Origin: Agarophyton chilense
Taxonomy: Eukaryota; Rhodophyta; Florideophyceae; Gracilariales; Gracilariaceae
Length of the DNA stretch: 64,000 nt
NCBI GenBank assembly: GCA_030374765.1
Contig: JARGXX010000003.1
Location: forward strand, 62,001-126,000
Direction of reading: 5' to 3'
Below the pieces are notes generated by a model that was not told the origin of the DNA, searched no databases, and was given only the letters and a program-made list of their open reading frames with translations. The position numbers and the translations under genes are program-made. How positions within the stretch are numbered: position 1 is the stretch's first letter; the number at the start of each line of letters is the position of its first letter. Positions 21,979-33,254 of the stretch are shown here, piece after piece.

Positions 21979-24885
21979 ATGGCTCGCATCAACGTTGCAA
22001 ACCAAAGTTTGCTGTCTGCTTTTGAGCGCGCTCTTCTTAGAGGCGATATGCAAAAGCTTCGCGCAATTCATCCCGATGCGGCTGTCATAGCCGCGGGTTG
22101 CTACAATCTGTTCTTATCGCAAATCGCACATGGCGACGAGTCGCGCTCCAAATCAGATTTGTCCGTAGCTATTACAGTGGAATGTGTTCAAAGCGCTGCA
22201 GATGTCACTTTGCACAGTGAGAGTTTGAAAAAAGCCTTGATCGATGCGACGAATGGCAGCTTTGAATCTTTGATTGCTGCTTATTTGGCGGGTGTTGCCT
22301 TGCTTCAGGCTTTTGTCAGGGAGAATTGGGCGGGACCTAGTACTAAGCCGGCTTGCTCTAAGCAGAGTCAACAGGCTGCTTTCTTTCTTGCTTTGGATGG
22401 GGAGGATGTTGCTGCACCGGCCAACTGCCTTCACTGGCTGCGTGCTGCCAGATTTATACTGGTTGAGCATGTTCAACAGTTTGTAAGCAGTGGTGCGACT
22501 TTGGTTCCCTGGTGGGCTGCTAGGGTGTTGTTAGCTCACCAATCTGTACTTTCTAATCCTACCCCTACGATGCAAAACGCCTTGTTTCGAATGTACAGTA
22601 GATTTCTTGGTAAACATGTAGCTGACATGTGTTACCGTTTTGAAACAAATGAAGATACCGATCTGCAGAATGACTACGAAGAAGAGGATGATGACTTAGA
22701 TCTGTTGCCGCCACCTGTGGTAGAGGGAGATCAATCTATAGCAGATGAGGATGACGACTTTTTGCAAGTGTTTAGCGAAGATGAGCCGCATGAAAGACAT
22801 CTAATGGCACTAGCCTACATTGAATTAGCACAGGCCCAGAGAGTGTTTTATGACGGGGATGGTGCGCTCTCAAGCCTGAACACTGCCGGACGACTCGATC
22901 ATATCGCATTTCGAAGTACGGGTGAAATGGGTGTCCGGACTAAGCACCAGAGCAAACCTACTGCTCAGCTCATTGCAAGAGCCTTCGTATTGAACGAATC
23001 ATCGGAGAATGTCGTAAGCGATGCGGAGAAAAGCACTTTCTGCTTCATGTTTCCTGCAAGCACTGAAAGAGCCGAAAATGGCGTGAACGGTTCGGCGAAG
23101 TGGCCTATTTCTACAGCTCTTCCGCTCCCCAAAAATATTCAGGTCAACGATGACGAGGTTCTTGGATACGTTAAGCTGACGAGTGGCGATGAACTCTTAC
23201 ACGAAGCTATAAGTGAGAATATTGACGTGGACGATAGTGATGAAGAATTGCTTGATCCTGAGAGTCTTGGCGCTGAGCTGCGAAATCTTACTCCTTTGCA
23301 ACAAGCTCTAGCGCTTTGTCATGCAAACGTCATTCGAGCTAGAAATGCTTCACATATTTTGACGAAGGAAGAGATGGCGCCTTTCGTCGACTTGGTCCTG
23401 GAGGGTGCAAAGAGTCCATACGGTACAAGCAGTGTCTTGCAACTAAGAGCACTGATGCTTCGTGTCAGCCTTGAAGGAGAGCGTGGGCGATTTCTAGAAC
23501 GATCCATGCACCAGATGGAAGAAATTGGGCGTTTTGTTGATGATCCTCTTGAAAAAGTCGAAGTGCATCTCCGACTTGCTGCCGCCGCGGAACGAAATCT
23601 GCTAGTCTTTGGCTCCTCTTTACCACCGCGATGGGAACTGAAAAAGGAGCTCGCAATTTCGTTTGGCAAGATCGGTTTAGTTAGGTCAGCGATGGAAATC
23701 TTTGAGGAGCTAGAGTATTGGGATGAACTAGTAGATTGCCATCGATTGATCGGGAATCTAGGAGCCGCCGAGGACCTCGTGCGTAAAGAACTAGATCGAC
23801 TCGACAAAGCAGTGCTTGATGAGGGAATCTCCGGCGGTGATCAGACTTTCAGAAAAGGTTCTTCCACCAGAGCTGTTCAGACGCGAGCTGCAAGAAGACC
23901 CCGATTGCTTTGCGTGCTTGGGGATGTGACACGAAACCAAGTATTCTACGAGACCGCTTGGAAAGAGAGCGGCCATCGATACTCTAGAGCAAAGCGCGCC
24001 TTGGGGATGATGAGCGTTGAATCTGAACATTGGGAAGCGGCACTGGGACATTACAAGCAAGCGCTCAAAGTCAATTCGCTTTTCCCGGAAGCGTGGTTCA
24101 TTTACGGTTGCGCGGCAATTCAAACACAAGACATGCAGACGGCAGCCCATGCATTCACGAGGGTGATTCAACAAACGCCCAAAAACGGAGAGGCTTGGAA
24201 TAACCTGGCCAGAGTTTTGCATGAACTCGGGAAGAAAAAGGAAGCTTTAAAGGCTCTCACAGAAGCTGGGAAGTTAATGAGAGAATCATGGCGAGTGTGG
24301 AATAATGTTCTGCTACTGGCAACTGAGCTCAAATCATGTTACGAGATCTTGAAAGCCATGGATAGATTAATGGACATCCGAGGCAAGGAGGGAGTATCGA
24401 CACAGTCTATTGGCGTGGTTGTCACCGAAGTGATTCGCATGTCCAGCTCGTCGGATTTAGAAGATAAGGCGATCGTTGGTCCTGTATCTCGACGTCTTCT
24501 CAAGATTCTGGCTCGTTGTACTTCGCTTGTCTCAACCAACCCGTCAGTTTGGGGCGCCTATGCTCAGTTGTATGAGCTTCTTCCATCGAATGAAGATAAA
24601 CAGAGGGCGTTCGAATGTAGACTTAAGCAAGTGCGATCTCTTGTGGCACAGGGAGAATGGAAGTCAGAGCTCGCTTCTCTGCGGCATATGGCGCTCGCGT
24701 GTGATGCACTTTCGGAAAATGCACTATCAACCAAAAACGCACTCAGCATCAGAGCTGCAAGGATTCAAACAAAGAGCGTAGTGGAGCAGACCAAACAAGA
24801 CCATGATGGAAGTGATGCATTTCAACGGTTAGTGGAGATCCAGAACACTTTAGAAAACGCCTGTGACCCGGTCAACAGCCCGTGA
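21979..24885 (+). CDS. TTC27: Tetratricopeptide repeat protein 27 homologue
   Basis: 968 residues in a single exon, somewhat longer than the roughly 850 of animal TTC27. The start at 21979 is the first ATG after an in-frame stop. Features: an alpha-helical N-terminal region, an acidic disordered patch near residue 235 (DYEEEDDDLDL), a central helical solenoid, and TPR units around residues 670-800. The best conserved block reads KRALGMMSVESEHWEAALGH, then NSLFPEAWFIYGCAAI, and NGEAWNNLARVLHELGKKKE, then ESWRVWNNVLLLA, the signature of the TTC27/Emw1 family. Yeast Emw1 is linked to cell-wall integrity, and the molecular role of TTC27 is poorly known. It is convergent with the IST3-like gene, with only 71 bp between stop codons. 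Confidence 0.88.
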   Translation: MARINVANQSLLSAFERALLRGDMQKLRAIHPDAAVIAAGCYNLFLSQIAHGDESRSKSDLSVAITVECVQSAADVTLHSESLKKALIDATNGSFESLIAAYLAGVALLQAFVRENWAGPSTKPACSKQSQQAAFFLALDGEDVAAPANCLHWLRAARFILVEHVQQFVSSGATLVPWWAARVLLAHQSVLSNPTPTMQNALFRMYSRFLGKHVADMCYRFETNEDTDLQNDYEEEDDDLDLLPPPVVEGDQSIADEDDDFLQVFSEDEPHERHLMALAYIELAQAQRVFYDGDGALSSLNTAGRLDHIAFRSTGEMGVRTKHQSKPTAQLIARAFVLNESSENVVSDAEKSTFCFMFPASTERAENGVNGSAKWPISTALPLPKNIQVNDDEVLGYVKLTSGDELLHEAISENIDVDDSDEELLDPESLGAELRNLTPLQQALALCHANVIRARNASHILTKEEMAPFVDLVLEGAKSPYGTSSVLQLRALMLRVSLEGERGRFLERSMHQMEEIGRFVDDPLEKVEVHLRLAAAAERNLLVFGSSLPPRWELKKELAISFGKIGLVRSAMEIFEELEYWDELVDCHRLIGNLGAAEDLVRKELDRLDKAVLDEGISGGDQTFRKGSSTRAVQTRAARRPRLLCVLGDVTRNQVFYETAWKESGHRYSRAKRALGMMSVESEHWEAALGHYKQALKVNSLFPEAWFIYGCAAIQTQDMQTAAHAFTRVIQQTPKNGEAWNNLARVLHELGKKKEALKALTEAGKLMRESWRVWNNVLLLATELKSCYEILKAMDRLMDIRGKEGVSTQSIGVVVTEVIRMSSSSDLEDKAIVGPVSRRLLKILARCTSLVSTNPSVWGAYAQLYELLPSNEDKQRAFECRLKQVRSLVAQGEWKSELASLRHMALACDALSENALSTKNALSIRAARIQTKSVVEQTKQDHDGSDAFQRLVEIQNTLENACDPVNSP

Positions 24886-24956
24886 CATGGTGTGCAACTC
24901 GTTGGATAGAAGGAATTGTTCGTAACGTGCCCAGACTAAAGTCGACCCTTCACATA

Positions 24957-25730
24957 TTACTCGTGAGAAGTCTGATCTCGTCTTGCTCTTCGTTCCGCGC
25001 GCAGTCTTCGTATTCTTGCGCGCTCCGAGCGACGCTTATCCTTTTCGCGTCGGCGCTTCTCTTTCTCGGTTGGATACGAATCCGTTACAGTAGCATGTGT
25101 GGCATGATCCGTTTTCTCGAAGTTTGTGCCGCCTCTCGGTGTCGTCTGCTCAATCTCCTCATCGCGATTTGCCGGTTTTGCTCGATTCGAAGGCGGTTTT
25201 TCTGTTTTCGAGGGTGATAGAATGCGCCTCTTCTTCCGCAGTGCTTGAAGCCGTTCCATTACAGCCGTTTGTCGCCGCTTTTCGGCCGCGCTTTCCTCAG
25301 CAAGCGCCTCCGAAATATGCTCCTTAGAAAACTCTTGAGCTTCGTGAAAGCCGTCGGGCGTGGTGTCCATTCCACCATCTTCTGGCATGCGGTAATTCTC
25401 GACATGATCGACGCGAAGATTGCGGCCATCAATCTCGAAGCCGGTAAAATTGTCGACAGCAAGTACGCAACTGCGAGGGTCCGCATAGCGCGCAAAGGCG
25501 TAACCTTTAGATTCGCTGGTGCTTGCGTCACGCACCAAGTTAACGTGCAGTATGGTGCCGTATTGCTCGAGAACTGAAAGTAGCCTGTCTTCAGTTATGG
25601 CAGGGGACAGGCCGCCCACCCATATTGCGTCTGAGGTGAGGTACTTGTGGTGCCACGAAGCAGTTGTGCCGGCAATGCCCTGCTCCAATTCAGTCTGGTT
25701 TAGATTGTTGATAACGTTCACCTTGTTCAT
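24957..25730 (-). CDS. RBMX2: RNA-binding motif protein X-linked 2 / Ist3 (RES complex)
   Basis: 257 residues. The N-terminus NKVNVINNLNQTELEQGI followed by SWHHKYLTSDAIWVGGL is diagnostic of Ist3/RBMX2: a short conserved helix, then one RRM (about residues 35-115). RNP2 is IWVGGL and RNP1 is KGYAFARY. The RRM ends with GRNLRVDHVENYRMPED, the segment that in Ist3 contacts Bud13 and Pml1 within the RES complex. The C-terminal 130 residues are low-complexity and Lys/Arg/Glu rich with RERR-type repeats, as in other splicing factors. RES binds the activated spliceosome together with SF3b, so this gene and SF3B1 in the same window serve one machine. This is coincidence of location, not an operon. 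Confidence 0.92.
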   Translation of the reverse strand: MNKVNVINNLNQTELEQGIAGTTASWHHKYLTSDAIWVGGLSPAITEDRLLSVLEQYGTILHVNLVRDASTSESKGYAFARYADPRSCVLAVDNFTGFEIDGRNLRVDHVENYRMPEDGGMDTTPDGFHEAQEFSKEHISEALAEESAAEKRRQTAVMERLQALRKKRRILSPSKTEKPPSNRAKPANRDEEIEQTTPRGGTNFEKTDHATHATVTDSYPTEKEKRRREKDKRRSERARIRRLRAERRARRDQTSHE

Positions 25731-28020
25731 TGTGCAGTGGAGAGGAATGAGACATGCACGGATGGTGTTTTCATTACGCTTTGATCGATCACGTCATGTG
25801 GAGCAAGTTGCGTGCTGTGCGAAGTGCGCTGTACCGAGTAGCGACAGGCAAACAGGTGTAGCGCAATTAACTCTGCGCTTTCACCGCTGAGTTTTATCGC
25901 CAATGGAATGAAATCGATAAGGTTGGCTCTTCCGAGAAAGCTTCGGCTCGAAGAAGATGCCGCCCAGCACTTTTTGGGATCCTCGCTAACACGGCTTGAC
26001 CATTCTCCTCCATTACAAAGGTACCATTCTATGACAACGGGACGTGTAGCGATACTGAGTCCCAATTAAAATTTCTTCGAAAAAAGCACTGCACCTTCTC
26101 TGCAGCGCAAGTGCCCATTAGCATCGTTGTCCTCTGTCCAACCACCAGAGCAGTTTTGGTGCTCCAAAATTATCTCCCGACGCGACCAGAACCTGAAAAA
26201 CATACATTGCGGCGAGCCCTTCGACACAACATAGACTCCTCATTTTAACTCTCCCTGACTCCACGAAGAGAAGATATATTTGTAACTTTTCTGATATTGT
26301 TGACGTATGTAACGGGTTTTAAACGCCCTCTGAAGCAAGTGCTCAGTCTCTGCCTCTTCTTGGTTGATGTGTTTGGAAACATAGATGCTTCTCTTATTCA
26401 AATACAGTAGCTTGCTAGACTCGACGATTTTTTCGTGATCCAACCCATCTTCAGTGACCACGATGAAGGACGCAGTTTATTGATAGTATTTTCTTTTCTC
26501 ATATCTTGAACATTCGTGAAGATACCAGCAAAATGTTCCAAATGTTTTCATATTCTTACATTTCGTGAGCATTCGAAATGTATCTTAATGTCATTGTTCC
26601 GAAATTTTCGCTTCAGGCTCGTTCTTTTCTGATATTGGTACCGCCAATTGCTTCAGTGCATTTTATTTCGTTTTCTGGGCGGTTCAGAGTCTAGCAGATC
26701 TTCTCTTTCAGCTAGAAAAAAAATGTTTTGGATCATGGATTACACAAACGAATTCTACGAGTTTTCCTATTTCCCAATTTGTCAGAAAGACAAGTTTGCT
26801 CCACTCCAATGATTGTGCTCGGTCGAAACACCAGCACCTCTTCTCTGCGTTGGAAAATCTTCTTCGGAAATTGATGATTAAATTGCCCACCATCCAAAAA
26901 CAATTTATAGCCAAAATGTTATGGCTAAAATCAAAGAGGTAGTTCAGGTAGACAAAGTATAAAAACAAAAAAATCGAGATACAGAAAAGGAACTGTTGAG
27001 GCAGAAAGATAGAAGTATTGCAAGTCACCTTCATTTTTCAAGAGACAAAGTCTGAGATTGAAGCCTGCGGGCCTTTGTTTCGAATTCGGCTTTTTCTATA
27101 ACTTTCACTGACGACCTCAACACTGTGATCTTTGCAGCCGTTGTCTACAGTTCCCAACGAAAATTGTCAGAGCACGGTGGAAAAGATTTAAAGACCGCGG
27201 TATGGATCAACTGTCATTGACAATATTCAAAACATGTACAAAAACTTCCACTATAAACGTTTTATTGACGTTTTCGATCACCCTACCTAGAAATAGAAAG
27301 CTGTTGGTCACAGCAAATAGGTACAAGTTTTAAGGCTAGTCGTTGATAATTTGTTTTCCAGGTTTGTTTTTGGATTTTGGCAGTTTTTATTTTTGGTTGC
27401 GTTGCTCCTTTTGTAACGTGGCACACGACCTCACGGTCTTCGCACTTGTTGTGCGGTGTATCATGCGTCATAGCTGCAAAGGTTTTGTTGGTCATTTGAG
27501 TTGGACTCAGGTACATATTCTACCCCTGGTAGATTTATGTTTCAAGACCTGATTCTTGCACTTCCGCATATGTATCGTGCAGAGAGGACTTAAAGATGTA
27601 TGTCGGGCTGAAGCAACACTGAGAACCTACTCATCAACTTGCAATTCAATCGGTACAACTGGGCATTCTTTCTGGTTGGGTACGAAATAGGAATGTAAAC
27701 TTGGGAGCAGAATATCGAGTGTTCTCCAATCGTTGCGTATGTTTACTGTATTCTTCATACCCCCCTCTTCCGTTTGTCGATACCTTCGAACAGGCGCAGC
27801 TCGAGGTAACCAAGCAGGATTCATATTTGCAGTCGATACGTCTTTCACCCAGTTATTCCAAATCTTTGTTGGATTCTACCGAGAAGTCTTCATAGACGGC
27901 GCAAAGGTATCCATGTTAATGAGGTGGCTGAATCATTTAACTCGATCTTCGCACGACGGTCTATATGGCATTCCAAACACTCAACCATATGGAATTTTGG
28001 ACCGCCGACCTTCTGCAATT
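25731..28020. other. Intergenic stretch, AT-rich, nothing recognised
   Basis: About 2.3 kb. A 112-codon minus frame overlapping the RBMX2 start (25727-26065) has no domain. The stretch 26240-27550 is AT-rich with short frames only. From 27733 the hydrolase frame is already open, but I place its start at 28021. Confidence 0.4.
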
Positions 28021-29115
28021 ATGTTTTATGCGCGTATAATCTCTGGCACTATTGCGTTCACAGCATGCATTTTTAGCATCTCTTTTGCCGGACTCCCAAC
28101 ACCCCGCAATTCGCATCAGAGCGTGGTCACAGACACAGGCCAACACCCTACTTCTGATGTTCAGACGCCAGCTGACCCGTTATTTTTGAACGGCATTAGG
28201 CAAGAGACTTCAGATGGAACCGAACTAGTGTTCCAAAAGGTCTCCAATCCCCGTGGTACCATACTTCTTCTTCATGGTTGTTCGCACTCTGCTACTGACT
28301 GGTTTCCGCCGTCGGCATTTTGTCGGGAATGTATTGGGCTCCCAGAGGAAATGAAGATTGTGTACCAATCTTTGCTTCGAGGGTACTCAGTACTCGCAGT
28401 CTCGTCCACCAATCGCAAACGCAAATGTTGGCACACCCACCCAGAAGCTCGATTAGGAATGGATTATAAGAGAATCGATTCTGCTTTAAACGCCGCAAAA
28501 GAGCTCACTGTATATGATGCTGCACGGCCATTATTTGCCGTTGGTGTTTCATCGGGAGGACTTTTTGCCTCTTCTCTTCCCCTTCGATCTCCAGTCGTGG
28601 CAGTCAACTCAATTGTGTCGTCATCGGTTATAGGGATGTGGGCCGAAGATTTCGCCCGCAAAAAGACCACTTACGTTCCACATGTGTTTACCCACATGGC
28701 CTTTAGAGATGGACGTACCACAGCAATGGTTGCCTCCTCTATGTCAAAGTTGCTGAACTTGGGAGTTCCATGCACGGAGTTCCGAGTAGATCCGAAGGCA
28801 GTGACACCTCAGTTCTTAATTCAGGCAATTCCACATTTGAACCATTCTCTCGCTTCTCAAATCGTGTCCGCATTGAATTCTGCTGGACACCTGGATTCGG
28901 TGTGGCGTCTGAAATCTGATCCAAGGGGCTCATCCTGGCGCAATGCTATTCAGCATTTGCAGAGCAATTTGAGAGATTTACTTGTGGCCGATGCTTCCTC
29001 TCTTTCTGAGGAACTGAATCGGGCATGGGCCGCGCACGAGATTACTTCGGAATACTACGAGGAAACTCTGAACTTCTTTGAGAAATCAGCAACGACGTCT
29101 TTTCACTCACTTTGA
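28021..29115 (+). CDS. Alpha/beta hydrolase with N-terminal signal peptide
   Basis: Starting at 28021 gives 364 residues and places a classic signal peptide at the N-terminus: basic n-region MFYAR, hydrophobic IISGTIAFTACIFSISFAG, then a polar region. The frame is open further up to an ATG at 27733, with others at 27913 and 27919, but those would bury this segment. The fold is shown by the oxyanion-hole strand TILLLHGCSHSATDW and the nucleophile elbow AVGVSSGGLFASS, where GVSSG fits G-x-S-x-G. Several cysteines between them (CRECIG) suggest an oxidising compartment. The substrate cannot be told. Plants and algae have similar uncharacterised hydrolases. It ends 92 bp before the convergent dihydroorotase stop. 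Confidence 0.72.
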   Translation: MFYARIISGTIAFTACIFSISFAGLPTPRNSHQSVVTDTGQHPTSDVQTPADPLFLNGIRQETSDGTELVFQKVSNPRGTILLLHGCSHSATDWFPPSAFCRECIGLPEEMKIVYQSLLRGYSVLAVSSTNRKRKCWHTHPEARLGMDYKRIDSALNAAKELTVYDAARPLFAVGVSSGGLFASSLPLRSPVVAVNSIVSSSVIGMWAEDFARKKTTYVPHVFTHMAFRDGRTTAMVASSMSKLLNLGVPCTEFRVDPKAVTPQFLIQAIPHLNHSLASQIVSALNSAGHLDSVWRLKSDPRGSSWRNAIQHLQSNLRDLLVADASSLSEELNRAWAAHEITSEYYEETLNFFEKSATTSFHSL

Positions 29116-29207
29116 TAGATAAAATTCTCATAATTCAACGAGCAGAACGTCTCTTGAGTGGACAACCAAACCCAATCGTCGCATCACACGGTGAAGAGCA
29201 ATCGTGC

Positions 29208-30287
29208 CTAATCAACCTTTTGAACAGACCACTGAACTTGATCCCCTGCGCGAAGCGGTACAAGAGAACCAAGATCCGGAACTGGCACCTTCGAGGCAAC
29301 GGTTCGAGCTCTTTTGACCAACGTGATAGAACCTTGATTCAACGGCAGACCATAGAAACGTGCCCCATGTTCACTGACAAAGGCTTCGAGTTTATTCAAA
29401 CAGCCAGCTTGTTCAAAGGCTTCGGCATAGAGCTCAAGAGCAATATGTGCCGAAAAGATGCCCGCACATCCGGCGCTACAGAACTTGGAGGTTTCGAGGT
29501 GTGGTGCAGAATCAGTTCCGGCAAAGAATTTGCCTTGGTTATCCTCAGCAATAGCCCTGAGCAATGCCTTTCTGTGTATCTCACGTTTCAAGATGGGCAG
29601 ACAGAACATGGCTGGTCGAATCTTGGCACCTTCGAAAATGGCTTGGAGAGAGTAAAGCAAATGATGAGCTGTGATGGTGGCGGCAAGTCTATTGCCTGGC
29701 GTGTGTTCGACGATCTGCACGGCCTCCGATGTTGTGACATGTTCCAAAACAATCTTAAGAGTTGGAAAACGCTCAAGAAGAATGGGAAGGGTGAGTTCAA
29801 TAAAACGTTGTTCTCGATCGAAAATCTCCACATTTGCTTCGGTGGATTCGCCGTGCACACATAAAACCATCCCGAGTTGCTGCATTGCCTCTATCGCGTT
29901 GAACACGTTTTCCACGGCCGTGACACCGCTGGCCGAGTTGGTTGTGGCGCCAGCAGGGTATAATTTGCAAGCCTTAACGAAACCAGACGCGTGCGCTTCA
30001 CGAATGACTTGTGAGGTCGTGTTGTCCGTGAGGTAGAGCGTCATCAGTGGTTCGAAATGAGGGTTGTCCGGCAGGGAACGCTTTATCCTTGTCCTGTAGG
30101 CGGTGGCATGTTGAGCGGTGCAGACCGGGGGTTGGAGATTTGGCATGACGATGGCTCTGGCAAAAATGCGGGCTGTGTATGGTGCGACGATTTTGAGCAT
30201 TTGTTCATCACGAAAGTGAACGTGAAAGTCATCGGGACGGCGTATAGTGAGGCTTGTGGGCGAGGCGTCGACAGTGGTCACGGGCAT
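29208..30287 (-). CDS. pyrC: Dihydroorotase, PyrC type (EC 3.5.2.3)
   Basis: It catalyses ring closure of N-carbamoyl-aspartate to dihydroorotate, the third step of UMP synthesis. 359 residues, about the length of E. coli PyrC (348). Metal ligands are complete: His22 and His24 in DDFHVHFRD, the carbamylated Lys108 in KLYPAGATTNS, His145 in LCVHGE, His183 in LEHVTT and catalytic Asp259 in AGTDSAPH. The substrate-binding motif MPNLQPPV follows strand two. This is the bacterial/plant/fungal single-function class, not the CAD-fused animal type. There is no clear transit peptide, so the location could be cytosol or plastid. A long plus-strand frame over it is only a shadow. Confidence 0.96.
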   Translation of the reverse strand: MPVTTVDASPTSLTIRRPDDFHVHFRDEQMLKIVAPYTARIFARAIVMPNLQPPVCTAQHATAYRTRIKRSLPDNPHFEPLMTLYLTDNTTSQVIREAHASGFVKACKLYPAGATTNSASGVTAVENVFNAIEAMQQLGMVLCVHGESTEANVEIFDREQRFIELTLPILLERFPTLKIVLEHVTTSEAVQIVEHTPGNRLAATITAHHLLYSLQAIFEGAKIRPAMFCLPILKREIHRKALLRAIAEDNQGKFFAGTDSAPHLETSKFCSAGCAGIFSAHIALELYAEAFEQAGCLNKLEAFVSEHGARFYGLPLNQGSITLVKRARTVASKVPVPDLGSLVPLRAGDQVQWSVQKVD

Positions 30288-30749
30288 GATGGGGTGATTG
30301 ACTTGCTTTTAATTATTCGGATGAAACGACGGGAGGATAGGGAACCTGAAAAGGAGTGCTTCGAGCTGGCTGAGGAGAAAACTCGGGCTGTGGGATGGAT
30401 CAACGAGACACTGATCGATCAACAACGTCAACGTTTCGTGAGGCGTGAGACCGTCGTGGGTCGAGTCGTCGTGAGTCACAACTCACAGCCTCTATGTTAT
30501 AGCACATGCACAACCTGTGACGTGGTTTTTGGCGTGACCGTGGCCGAGCCGCACTCAAACGTGCCAAGTGTAGTTCGGCAGCCAATCATATTTAATGCTT
30601 GCCGTGATTCAATGTTTCTAATTGGTTAGGAAGTTTGGCGCCAAGTGTAAAATAGTGGTTGCTGTTTGGCCCAACCAAATATGATATCCCTAATGCTAAT
30701 TTTTATTGATCACTATACCTCTAAAGGTCCAGTTGTGTCATACTCTATT
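30288..30749. other. Upstream region of pyrC, no gene seen
   Basis: About 460 bp between the pyrC start and the copia 5' LTR. CCAAT-box-like sequences occur near 30580-30680 on either strand (for example GCCAATCATA and CAACCAAAT), which could belong to the pyrC promoter; this is only suggestive. Confidence 0.3.
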
Positions 30750-31080
30750 TGTAACTTCTATGTAGGATTACACTTACTGTAATCCTGTCATATTGCGGCC
30801 AATGGGTCTGCTTGCACTACCGCCGTCGCAGCTCCACTGTGCGCTAGGTGCAGTTCGTAGTTGTAGTTTTAATGTGTTAACCCTCGCCGATCTGGGAAGG
30901 CGAGGGTAAGGGAAACAGAAGTAAACGCTAGACCACACGGTCGTGTTCGCATCTAACTACGTCGATGCGTGGTCTCTCCTATCGCGTCAGCTCTTATCTT
31001 TCAGTCTCTACTTCAAGCTCGTTCCCCGTTGTAGCTTGATCTGTAGTCAGCCTGACGCGCCGGAAAAGTGTCTATCGACA
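30750..31080 (+). repeat. Copia 5' LTR
   Basis: 331 bp, starts TGTAACTTC, ends GACA. It aligns along its length with 53172-53502, with roughly 40 differences by eye. Confidence 0.88.
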
Positions 31081-31667
31081 ATCCAGATGAGCTGCGTCCC
31101 CGTCTAGGCGACGAGGATTCATCTACTCGATCTACCGCTCGAGTAAAGTACGACCATCTTCTCCGAAGCTGTAACACATTTCACGCCAGGTCTGCCTTAG
31201 CCAAAAGCCATATCGGAGTCTGCGCAGAAATTTCTTGTTACCAATCCGCCGGAAGAAAAAAATGAAAGGGAGCAAATTGCCGTGCGGATAATGACAGTTC
31301 TGCCACTTTCATCCGTTGTCTTTAAATATCAGTTCCATACTCAGCCTTCTTTTTTGTCGTCTTACTAAAGTTTATCTTCCTGATGTATGGGGTTCTGTTC
31401 ATTGAAAACAGATTCCTAGAAACTCTAGATACCTTCATTCAAGAAGACAAGGTTGCTTTGACTAATGTCTGGCCCGCTTAGGTATATGGAGCAAGTCAAG
31501 GGGACGTTTTAATGGTGATCGCTATATATAAGAAAACCTTCGAATTCCAAATCTGTATGGAAGAAAAAATTCCATCTCCCGGTAGTCTGGTCCCGCCGTC
31601 TGAATCGTTTATGTAAGGAGCTCATTCTCGTGACCAGCGCTCCTCACATTCGAGGTTATCACCGGGT

Positions 31668-32362
31668 GTGTCCTTTGTAGACTCTCAAAATGAATCAGAA
31701 AGCACAGCTAGACCAAGGGCATCTCAGGCATATATTTCGAGGGGGTTTCAAAAATCGTTATGTCCAATGATAGACACCTTTAGGAATGCTGCTTCTGTTG
31801 AACAGTATTTACGGGACTCCAAGTTTTCTGGGGATATTTCGCAGTCGATAGATCACAGTGTCTGTGATTAAAACATCTGCAGCAGACTGTTCGAACTATC
31901 CGAACCCCAGAAGACCAACTTCTTTGTTAGCGTATTTTCTTGAGCAGTCTGCAGACTTTTATTCCAGAACGCAACCCATGAGAAGGCCTTTACGGATCTG
32001 GATACGCTCATGATACACAAAATACGATTCTGATGCTCGTCAACTTAATGTCCAAGGTGAGCTGGAGAAGATACGAATCGACAGGAACATGAAGTAGAAG
32101 GAGATGACATATTTGAGCACCGGCTTCACTTCCTTAGTTGATCTTATCAACTCTCTTACGCCTCATTGTCCAGTCAACTTCAGATCGGATGCGAACAAGA
32201 TTCGTTTCTTACGCTCTGTTGTAGTTGGACAGCAATAGGAATCTCGTGCCCTTGGGCAGAGAACCACAGCTAGCTCCACCTTCAATAGCTTTGTAACTTC
32301 TCTTTTCAAAGGTCTACAGTTGTACGAGGAGGAGAAGCAACACGCCTTTAAGGACATGTCTA
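31668..32362 (+). pseudogene. Copia gag, N-terminal part
   Basis: The frame starts near 31668 (MSFVDSQNESES) and shows the usual copia gag order: a disordered start, then NAASVEQYLRDSKFSG, and after frame changes DANKIRFLRSVVVGQ and STFNSFVTSLFKGLQLYEEE just before the gypsy insertion. Several stops and shifts interrupt it. Taking out the gypsy element and one CGTCG copy puts the last codons in frame with the gag remainder at 47846. Confidence 0.65.
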
Positions 32363-32367
32363 CGTCG

Positions 32368-33254
32368 TGAAGGACAATGCCCTTCATGGGGGTTTCTTCG
32401 CAGGACTTAGAGGTTTCGCTCGCTTGAGGAATAGCTTGGTCTATCACAAGCTATACCGCTAATATGTGCTGACGGCCGATTAGGACTGGAAGTGCACACG
32501 GGTGGAACACGTGGACTGCACGGATGCCAACGCTCGAGTACGAGGCGTGCCACACGTGGCCCGGATTCTACCTAATGGTTAGTACTATTTAGTAGTTTTT
32601 AGTATTCATTTGGCTACGCTATCGCTATTTGGTGTCTATTTTTCGGGCGCGCGCCCACTGTCAGGGGCCGCGCGCCACACTACTTAGGAGGTTGAGCACT
32701 AATCCCCAGTAAAGACTCTCTTGGGAGATACGAAGGAGGGATTCTTGGCTCTAAACTCTTCGCCTTCGGCGCGTCTTCACCGCACACTGCGTGAGCGCCC
32801 GTCGCACGTTAGTTCATCCACCCTCTGTCGACCAGAGTGCTACCACCACCGTGGGTTCATATTTAATCGCCGACACTTGTCGTAGTTTCGCCCCTGTATA
32901 GGGTTTCGCCCCCGTTTTCCTCTTGTTCTCCTTTTTGGCTCTCGTGAGTGGCCGCCTCACTCACCTCGCTCGTACACCTCATACGAGTGTTTCCTCGCTC
33001 CTTTTCCGACAATCGCCGTGATACCGCTCCGCCTAGGATTGGTCCCACCCCGGACTGTGCCGTGCTCACCTAAACACTCTACGTATATCCCGCCGGATTG
33101 GCCTCGGTCTTACACCCGACTTCGTCGTGCCTTTCCAGAGTGGCTCTGTTCCCGTGCTCCGCTGGGACGCGTCTCCTCCGCCTGAGGCGTGTCTCTCAAG
33201 AGAGAAAGATCCCGAACATCTTCGTAGTATCTCCGCTCCAAGTGTTGTCCTACA
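32368..33254 (+). repeat. Gypsy 5' LTR
   Basis: 887 bp, TG...CA, pairs with 46954-47840. Directly behind it (33255-33292) a tRNA-primer-like TGGTCTCCCGACTT overlaps a hairpin with the stem CCCGACT/AGTCGGG. Confidence 0.95.

Noticed and set aside
27733-28020. N-terminal extension of the hydrolase
   Set aside because: Open frame, but it would place about 96 poorly composed residues before a classic signal peptide. The start at 28021 is preferred, not proved.
29112-29864. 250-codon plus-strand ORF
   Set aside because: It lies antisense to the well-supported pyrC gene and has no domain.
30057-30629. 190-codon plus-strand ORF across the pyrC start
   Set aside because: Mostly antisense to pyrC, no homology, biased composition.
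32863-33069. 68-codon minus ORF present twice (also 47449-47655)
   Set aside because: Both copies lie inside the gypsy LTRs, so duplication follows from the LTR and not from selection on a gene.
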